From JBALVT01 sp047612385 (GTDB taxonomy: Bacteria > Pseudomonadota > Gammaproteobacteria > Pseudomonadales > Halieaceae): DNA of 18,860 nucleotides. Numbering within the stretch: position 1 is the first letter of the stretch; every line of letters begins with the position of its first letter. The notes below the pieces were generated by a model. It ran no database searches. It was not told the origin of the DNA and saw only the letters and a list, made by a program, of their open reading frames with translations. The DNA is taken from NCBI GenBank assembly GCA_047612385.1, contig JBLGAR010000094.1:1-18860 (forward strand), read 5' to 3'. Below, in pieces: positions 14,189-18,860 of this stretch. The translations under genes were made by a program, and so were the position numbers.

Positions 14189-15436
14189 TTAATCCAAAGA
14201 AAGCCAGGAGCGGGGAAGATTGTCTTCCACAAGCTGCGTAATACTGACACTCAGGATTTCGTGCTCCAAACCTACCTCAGTGGCGAACAAAGACTCTTTA
14301 CTGCTGCGGGAGATAATCATAGCGCCGGGATATTTCTGCCTCAACCCCAAAGATATACGCAGATTGTCCTCTTCTCTGCCTGTACCCAACACGAACACCG
14401 TGTTCTCACCTTTAAGCTTTGCCTCGCGCTCCACTCGATCCCATACCTCAGGGTGTGAGATATCGCCTTCAAAGAGCACGCGTTTGTATTCGCCCGAGAA
14501 GACCATTTGCTCATCGGCGATGAGCACACGCCGATGTGCGTCAATATCTATAATAATCACCGTATCAAGCTCATCAATGGCGCAGCGTTGAAGCTCTTCC
14601 AGCACTGTTTGGCCAAAGCGCCCAAATCCAGCGAGCACCACCACATCCTTCGCACGGGTTTCGCGAAAATGGTGAAGCAGATGACTGCGAACCAACCCCG
14701 AGGCGGCAAGATGGTAGGTGTTAAAAGTTTGGCACTGCTGCGCGACGTGGGTGTTTTCCATGGCGCGCATAAAACGCAGATTTTCGCAGTGAATAACCAC
14801 CCGATCACCAATGCCGGGGAATTGACGGAGCAAAGTGCTCGCAGCTTCATAACTACGCAAACTATTATCGTCCAGCAAAAGAATTTTACGTGCAGAGTTT
14901 AAATTTAGTTGCTTGAGAAAATACCGATGTGTGATATCTCCGGTGACCACCGTTGCATGAAAACTCTGGCTAAACTCGCCCACCACCGCGGGATCGGGAT
15001 TGGAACTTACAACGACGATGGCAACCTTTGAATTCTGTTGCCGTAACGTTCTCAGCGTAATCAGAGCAAGCTCGCCATCACCGACAACAACAATATGGTC
15101 CTTCAAGCGACGAAGATACCAGCGCTGTGGTGCTATCGCTCGCAAAACCGTTGCAATCAACGTCCAGGCTGCAAGTATGGGAGAGCCGAAATACGAAGCC
15201 CATAAAAGGATGCGCCCTATCAGAGGCCCCCCGTTCGGAGTGCCTAAATCGACACCGCCGACCACAAACAAACTCAAACTGAAGTAGGCTTTGGTGAGGA
15301 TGCTTGAATCTACAACATCGGGTCGTTCGGTTACGGACACGCCAAGTTCAAAGCCAACGATTGCGCTGAAGAAAAAAAACAGAGCACCCAAAGTACGCCA
15401 GGAGAAACCGCTGGAAATAGAAGATTCTTGAAACAT
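14189..15436 (-). CDS. K+-channel-like membrane protein with two RCK (TrkA-N) domains
   Basis: The 415-residue protein has an N-terminal membrane part and two Rossmann-type nucleotide-binding domains, the plan of 2-TM potassium channels with RCK gating domains. TM1 lies at about 13-31 and TM2 at about 72-101. Between them, residues 48-70 occupy the pore-loop position, but in place of a TVGYGD filter they read FVVGGVDLGTPNGG, so ordinary K+ selectivity is doubtful. The first RCK begins at about 113 with a degenerate VVVGDGELA loop; the second begins at about 263 with a canonical LAGFGRFGQ loop, and the acidic residues in IIIDIDAHR fit the end of its second strand. Substrate and gating ligand are unknown. 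It lies 34 bp downstream of the lipoprotein gene, with a terminator at its end. No Shine-Dalgarno precedes the ATG. Confidence 0.8.
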   Translation of the reverse strand: MFQESSISSGFSWRTLGALFFFFSAIVGFELGVSVTERPDVVDSSILTKAYFSLSLFVVGGVDLGTPNGGPLIGRILLWASYFGSPILAAWTLIATVLRAIAPQRWYLRRLKDHIVVVGDGELALITLRTLRQQNSKVAIVVVSSNPDPAVVGEFSQSFHATVVTGDITHRYFLKQLNLNSARKILLLDDNSLRSYEAASTLLRQFPGIGDRVVIHCENLRFMRAMENTHVAQQCQTFNTYHLAASGLVRSHLLHHFRETRAKDVVVLAGFGRFGQTVLEELQRCAIDELDTVIIIDIDAHRRVLIADEQMVFSGEYKRVLFEGDISHPEVWDRVEREAKLKGENTVFVLGTGREEDNLRISLGLRQKYPGAMIISRSSKESLFATEVGLEHEILSVSITQLVEDNLPRSWLSLD

Positions 15437-15443
15437 GTTCGGA

Positions 15444-15474
15444 ATTTTACTCTATATCAAAGTGAAGTTGTCAA
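15444..15474 (-). promoter_or_regulatory. Possible promoter for the two-RCK gene, overlapping the lipoprotein gene's end
   Basis: On the minus strand a perfect TTGACA (15474-15469) overlaps the lipoprotein stop codon and is followed by TAAAAT (15449-15444) after a long 19-bp spacer. The -10 ends eight bases from the ATG at 15436, so a transcript from here would be leaderless. The spacer length makes this tentative. Confidence 0.35.
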
Positions 15475-17348
15475 TGGAGACGCCGTCTTTCAGGTGCTGG
15501 CGCTGCTTTAAGACGCTTTGCAGCAGACTTGATGCTGGCGGGTCTGGCCTGTGAGCTACCACCAAGATCAATGTTATTACACCAGTCTTTACTAGTGTCC
15601 ATTGATACTGGTGCCGGCAGGGTAGAAAGCACTTCTTCGTAATCGCGCTCAGGCAATAGTTTACTGACAATGTCACGTGCACGAACGGATACTTGCGGCT
15701 CTGCTATTCTACCGCGAACGCCCCAGCCAACCCTGTAATCAGAACAGTCGTCGTCCTCATCCGACTCTGGCACGGTAGTAAATGCCACATCTCGAGCAAA
15801 ACCATAGTGAATAGCCATCATAGATTCCTCGAACAGCATTGCCGTGTCCTCATACTGTGTGAAATATCCGTACAAATCAGAAGCACCATCGGGACCGAAA
15901 AAATCACCAATTTCCTCGGGTGTATAATTTGCCTCAACGCTTGTAGCCGGAGACCCCGCAAACAATACCTCTGCGATTCCAAATAGCTCAGAGGAAAGCA
16001 GGGGGATCGCATCTGTGAGCTCAGAGGACGCGAGAGGTATATTGACGTTAAACAGTTTCTGAAACGAGGGGATCTGATCAAACAACTCCGGGCGAAACGC
16101 ATCTGTCGCATGTGCCAACTCGTGAAACAGCAAAGGTGTTGCTAGTTTCACTACGTGATCGAGGGTACGATTTCCATTTTCATCAACATCGTAAAAACGC
16201 GGAACAGCTCGCTCATTGTCGGCCACATAGCGCCAAAAATCTCCAAACACTACTGAGTTGGCAAACTCAGCCCGATAATCTTCCTCTGCTGTAATCGATT
16301 TACCCTCCTTTGCGGTGCGCCAGAAGTAGTCACCATTTAAATAGATGCTGCCCAAAGCAGACACATAGTAAGAAGGGTTGGTATCCGCATCTATTACGAT
16401 GCTTGCCATACTGCGGAACAACAGCAATAGATCATCCGGTGCCTCGTAGAGATACTCCTCGAACCGCACAGCCATCCAGTTATGAGACACAATTACCCGC
16501 TCCATCACATCATCTACCGTAGGGCTGGACCGCTCCATTCCCACGAGCGGCAATGTGCCAGCGGAACAAGTGTCCCCAATAACGACTGCCGTAGCACAGT
16601 GAATCAACGCAGACTTGAACTGCGTGCCCGAACGAGCGGGTCTCCATCTTGCAGCCATGACGACGTTGCGAACATCTTCGTCGCGTACCGAATCTGTGTA
16701 GATTAGATCACCATAGGATCGGGAGAGGCGATCGAACAAAACTGCCGCTCCTTTGTATTTTTGATCGCCACTAAATCGTGACCAGCTGGCTACGTCCAAG
16801 TGCCCTCTTTTGCCGTCTCCATTAACATCACCCAAAACGCGAGAGGCTCTGTCGTTCAGCAGTTTGCGCAGTTCTTGATCGCTCAGCTCTTCTATGTCGT
16901 CTTTAACGTTTTGATAAATTGCCTCGCTGATCAAACTAACCCGAGCATTTTTTTTCAATTGTGCCCCCGTTAATACTGCGTGTAGCTCGCGCTCTACTCG
17001 CCTACCGTTTGAATCTTCCCGACCATTGCCATTGAAGTCCATGTCCACGCCACCGCTGGCAGTGACAAGGTAATACGTCTTATTTTTCAGCTTAGCTGTA
17101 GGTACTTGAACACCGCCGAGCATGAGCAAACGGCTCTTTGCATCCAATGAGTCCCACAGATCCTGGCCAATGCCTTCTATCACTTCCTCTGGACCAGCGG
17201 TGACCAGGCCCTCTACAACTGCGCCATCTTCTCTAAGCGGCTTTATGGAGACAATTGCACCGACCACAGGCCCGACTAACTCAACCTGAAGGCATCCTGA
17301 GAGTAGGACCAAGATACAGATAGCGAATATAATACGAATTTTGATCAT
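15471..17348 (-). CDS. Putative lipoprotein with HELAH metalloprotease-like motif and calcium-binding loops
   Basis: I recognise no named family. The ATG at 17348 is chosen over the open frame to 17393 because GGGAAG lies seven bases upstream and because it starts a clean lipoprotein signal: MIKIRIIFAI, a hydrophobic core, and lipobox LSGC with lipidated Cys19 (625-residue precursor). Position +2 is Leu, not Asp, so outer-membrane sorting is likely. HELAH at 409-413 is the zincin HExxH pattern; YEDTAMLFEE at 499-508 holds candidate third ligands (E500, E507). Asp/Asn-Gly loops of EF-hand/dockerin type occur at 104-115, 174-185 (DVNGDGKRGHLD, a full match) and 387-398. A Cys pair at 251 and 261 may form a disulfide. 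The role is presumably a cell-surface or periplasmic zinc peptidase. It lies 51 bp after the deacetylase gene. Confidence 0.78.
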   Translation of the reverse strand: MIKIRIIFAICILVLLSGCLQVELVGPVVGAIVSIKPLREDGAVVEGLVTAGPEEVIEGIGQDLWDSLDAKSRLLMLGGVQVPTAKLKNKTYYLVTASGGVDMDFNGNGREDSNGRRVERELHAVLTGAQLKKNARVSLISEAIYQNVKDDIEELSDQELRKLLNDRASRVLGDVNGDGKRGHLDVASWSRFSGDQKYKGAAVLFDRLSRSYGDLIYTDSVRDEDVRNVVMAARWRPARSGTQFKSALIHCATAVVIGDTCSAGTLPLVGMERSSPTVDDVMERVIVSHNWMAVRFEEYLYEAPDDLLLLFRSMASIVIDADTNPSYYVSALGSIYLNGDYFWRTAKEGKSITAEEDYRAEFANSVVFGDFWRYVADNERAVPRFYDVDENGNRTLDHVVKLATPLLFHELAHATDAFRPELFDQIPSFQKLFNVNIPLASSELTDAIPLLSSELFGIAEVLFAGSPATSVEANYTPEEIGDFFGPDGASDLYGYFTQYEDTAMLFEESMMAIHYGFARDVAFTTVPESDEDDDCSDYRVGWGVRGRIAEPQVSVRARDIVSKLLPERDYEEVLSTLPAPVSMDTSKDWCNNIDLGGSSQARPASIKSAAKRLKAAPAPERRRLH

Positions 17349-17399
17349 AATAGAACTTCCCTGTATCGAGTCGTTCGCCAGATATAGAAGCATAACGGG

Positions 17400-18344
17400 C
17401 TATCCGAGCTGACTACCGTCTAGGTATTGTTCAACACTTCGAGCAAGTGCATTTACGTTGTAACCCCCTTCCAGCATGGAAATCATCCGCCCCCCACAGT
17501 ATCGCTCGGCCTGGTCCCGAATGAGCTGGCCCAACCAATGGTAATCGTCGTCCTCAAGTAACAGACCAGCCAGTGGGTCTTCACGATGAGCGTCGAAACC
17601 GGCAGACACCAAGATAAAATCTGGCATATATTGTTGCAAAGCAGGTAGCCAGCTATTTTCAATGGACTGGCGAAAGGAGCTGCTAGCGGTACCTTCGACC
17701 AGGGGGGTCAAACAAATGTTGGCGCGTTGAATATCGTCATATCGGCCAGGGTAAAACGGATATTGAAAGCTAGAGCACACTAGTACCTCGGGGCGATCTT
17801 TGAATATTTCTACGGTGCCATTGCCGTGATGGACATCGAAATCCAGAATTGCGACTCGCTGCGCTCCCAAAGAGAGTGAGCGTTCTGCAGCCAACGCGAT
17901 AGAGTTAAAAATACAAAACCCCATTCCTGCTACCGACTCAGCGTGGTGGCCCGGAGGGCGAACCGCACAAAATGCGTTTTTGTACTCTCCTGACCACACC
18001 GATTCTATCGCTTGAATTCCGGAACCTGCGGCCAGCTTGGCTGCTCGTAAGCTGTACTTATTCAGTGAGGTATCCGGGTCAATTTGCGCAACGCCCTCTC
18101 CGGGTCTTAGCTCGGCCAGCATATTTAGATAGTTGTCCGGATGAACATTTTCAAAATACTGGGACTCGATTTCTTTCGCTTCACGCTTGCATAAGCGTTC
18201 GTTCCATTTCGAATTTTCCAGGATTTGAGATATGGCTTGCAGTCTCGCGGGGCTCTCGGGATGCTGCGGCAGCATTAAATGTTTTTCGCAGTCTGTGTGG
18301 TTTAGAAAAAGAGTTTTCATTTTTTCGTGTGAGCCATTAGTCAT
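17400..18344 (-). CDS. Histone deacetylase superfamily (class II-like) amidohydrolase
   Basis: Zinc-dependent deacetylase of the HDAC/acetoin-utilisation/polyamine-deacetylase superfamily, cytoplasmic; the bacterial substrate cannot be read from sequence. All core motifs are present: HPESPARL, RPPGHHAE with the catalytic His-His pair, GFCIFNSIALAA, LDFDVHHGNGT (Zn ligands Asp and His), SAGFDAHREDPLAG (third Zn ligand Asp) and LEGGYN with the catalytic Tyr. The frame is open to a GTG at 18395, but an extended -10 promoter at 18401-18409 would start transcription about there. I therefore use the ATG at 18344 (314 residues); the ATG at 18320, giving MKTLFLNHTDCEKH, matches the usual family N-terminus and is equally possible. 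No good Shine-Dalgarno decides between them. The lipoprotein gene follows in the same direction. Confidence 0.92.
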   Translation of the reverse strand: MTNGSHEKMKTLFLNHTDCEKHLMLPQHPESPARLQAISQILENSKWNERLCKREAKEIESQYFENVHPDNYLNMLAELRPGEGVAQIDPDTSLNKYSLRAAKLAAGSGIQAIESVWSGEYKNAFCAVRPPGHHAESVAGMGFCIFNSIALAAERSLSLGAQRVAILDFDVHHGNGTVEIFKDRPEVLVCSSFQYPFYPGRYDDIQRANICLTPLVEGTASSSFRQSIENSWLPALQQYMPDFILVSAGFDAHREDPLAGLLLEDDDYHWLGQLIRDQAERYCGGRMISMLEGGYNVNALARSVEQYLDGSQLG

Positions 18345-18400
18345 TGCAGCGATTTTCTTACTTTGGAAACTCTGATTAGCAGACAGGGTCGCCACTGCAT

Positions 18401-18409
18401 ATTATAGCA
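18401..18409 (-). promoter_or_regulatory. Extended -10 promoter for the deacetylase gene
   Basis: On the minus strand TGCTATAAT (18409-18401) is a perfect extended -10 element. No good -35 is present, as is common for this promoter type. The predicted start near 18394 leaves a leader of 50 to 75 bases. The gap between this gene and the divergent FKBP gene (18345-18515) shows nothing else I can support. Confidence 0.5.
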
Positions 18410-18515
18410 GCAGCTTGGCTGAGCGAGCGCTTTACTTTTAATCGCACTATTGGGAACAAGTGTCAGGACTATTCGCCGGATAGAACGCGCATCGGTCAAT
18501 CCTGCTATTATTTCG

Positions 18516-18860
18516 ATGATGAAATATGCCACTTTGCTTTTACTAATGGCCACCCTAGCCGCGCCGGCAACCGCTGCATTGAGCCTCGCTGAACGGGGCC
18601 GCGCTTTTCTTGAGCAGAACCAGAGTAAGGAAGGGGTTATCGTCACCCGGTCGGGGTTACAGTATAAGATCCTGGCGCCGGGAAATGGCAAAAAACCCAC
18701 CAGTCGCAGCCGAGTAACAATAGATTACCAGGGCAAGCATATCGACAATGCGGTATTCGATAGTACTTTCAATGACGAGCCATCGGTATTAAGCCTGCTA
18801 CGGGCTATCAAGGGCTGGAAGGAGGGGCTGCCTCTCATTGGCGAGGGTGGGCGTATCGTA
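18516..18860 (+). CDS. FKBP-type peptidyl-prolyl isomerase, exported, cut by window end
   Basis: Speeds cis-trans proline isomerisation of folding proteins, here probably in the periplasm. Translating from the ATG at 18516 (a second ATG follows at once) gives an open frame to the window edge. Residues 1-21 form a signal peptide (MMKYATLLLLMATLAAPATA, then A) with no lipobox Cys. A short helical stretch (LSLAERGRAFLEQNQ) precedes GVIVTRSGLQYKILAPGNGKKP, the FkpA/FklB-like entry to the FKBP domain. It continues with VTIDYQGKHIDNAVFDST and IKGWKEGLPLIGEGG, where many FKBPs have VIPGWTEGLQLM. About 30 to 40 C-terminal residues would complete the domain outside the window. No clear Shine-Dalgarno or promoter is seen. 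Confidence 0.85.
   Translation, partial: MMKYATLLLLMATLAAPATAALSLAERGRAFLEQNQSKEGVIVTRSGLQYKILAPGNGKKPTSRSRVTIDYQGKHIDNAVFDSTFNDEPSVLSLLRAIKGWKEGLPLIGEGGRIV

Overview
The window looks like chromosome from a gammaproteobacterium, roughly half GC. The gene orders maf(yceF)-yceD-rpmF-plsX-fabD without fabH, and tRNA-Ser-yccA-tusDCBE, are the ones I recall from Pseudomonas-type genomes. A marine Pseudomonadales/Cellvibrionales-like bacterium is my best guess, but the genus cannot be read from this sequence. Most of the window is ordinary core genome. I see no phage, insertion sequence, CRISPR array or toxin-antitoxin pair.

Region 1 (1-4275): a leftward operon yceD-rpmF-plsX-fabD (ribosomal protein L32 plus fatty acid/phospholipid synthesis; fabD is cut by the window edge). 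It is driven by a near-consensus promoter that sits so close to the yceD ATG that the mRNA would be leaderless. Divergent from it is yceF (Maf-type 7-methyl-GTP pyrophosphatase), which converges on rluC (23S rRNA pseudouridine synthase).

Region 2 (4276-7757): rne (RNase E) behind a long, hairpin-rich leader with a good promoter. The catalytic half keeps E. coli residue numbering exactly. The C-terminal scaffold is low complexity, carries a 21-bp in-frame tandem repeat and ends with two NDPR motifs.

Region 3 (7758-12524): tRNA-Ser(UGA) with its own promoter and terminator, then yccA (BI-1 family) with a terminator. A tightly packed rightward cluster follows: tusD-tusC-tusB-tusE (sulfur relay for tRNA wobble 2-thiouridine), a YbiB/TrpD2-like gene and trmA (tRNA m5U54 methyltransferase). 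The theme is tRNA maturation. Several of these genes use TTG or GTG starts.

Region 4 (12543-18395, all leftward): the less ordinary part. An all-alpha dUTPase gene abuts a gene for an unrecognised protein with two apparently duplicated DNA-binding-like modules and a PD-(D/E)XK-like C-terminus. Upstream of a terminator lie a K+-channel-like membrane protein with two RCK domains and a degenerate pore, a large lipoprotein with HELAH and calcium-loop motifs, and a histone-deacetylase-family enzyme.

Region 5 (18516-18860): a divergent, truncated FKBP-type peptidyl-prolyl isomerase with a signal peptide.

The best candidates for something undescribed are the dUTPase-linked duplicated-module/nuclease-like protein, the calcium-loop metalloprotease-like lipoprotein and the channel-like two-RCK protein. 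None is proven to be a new system.
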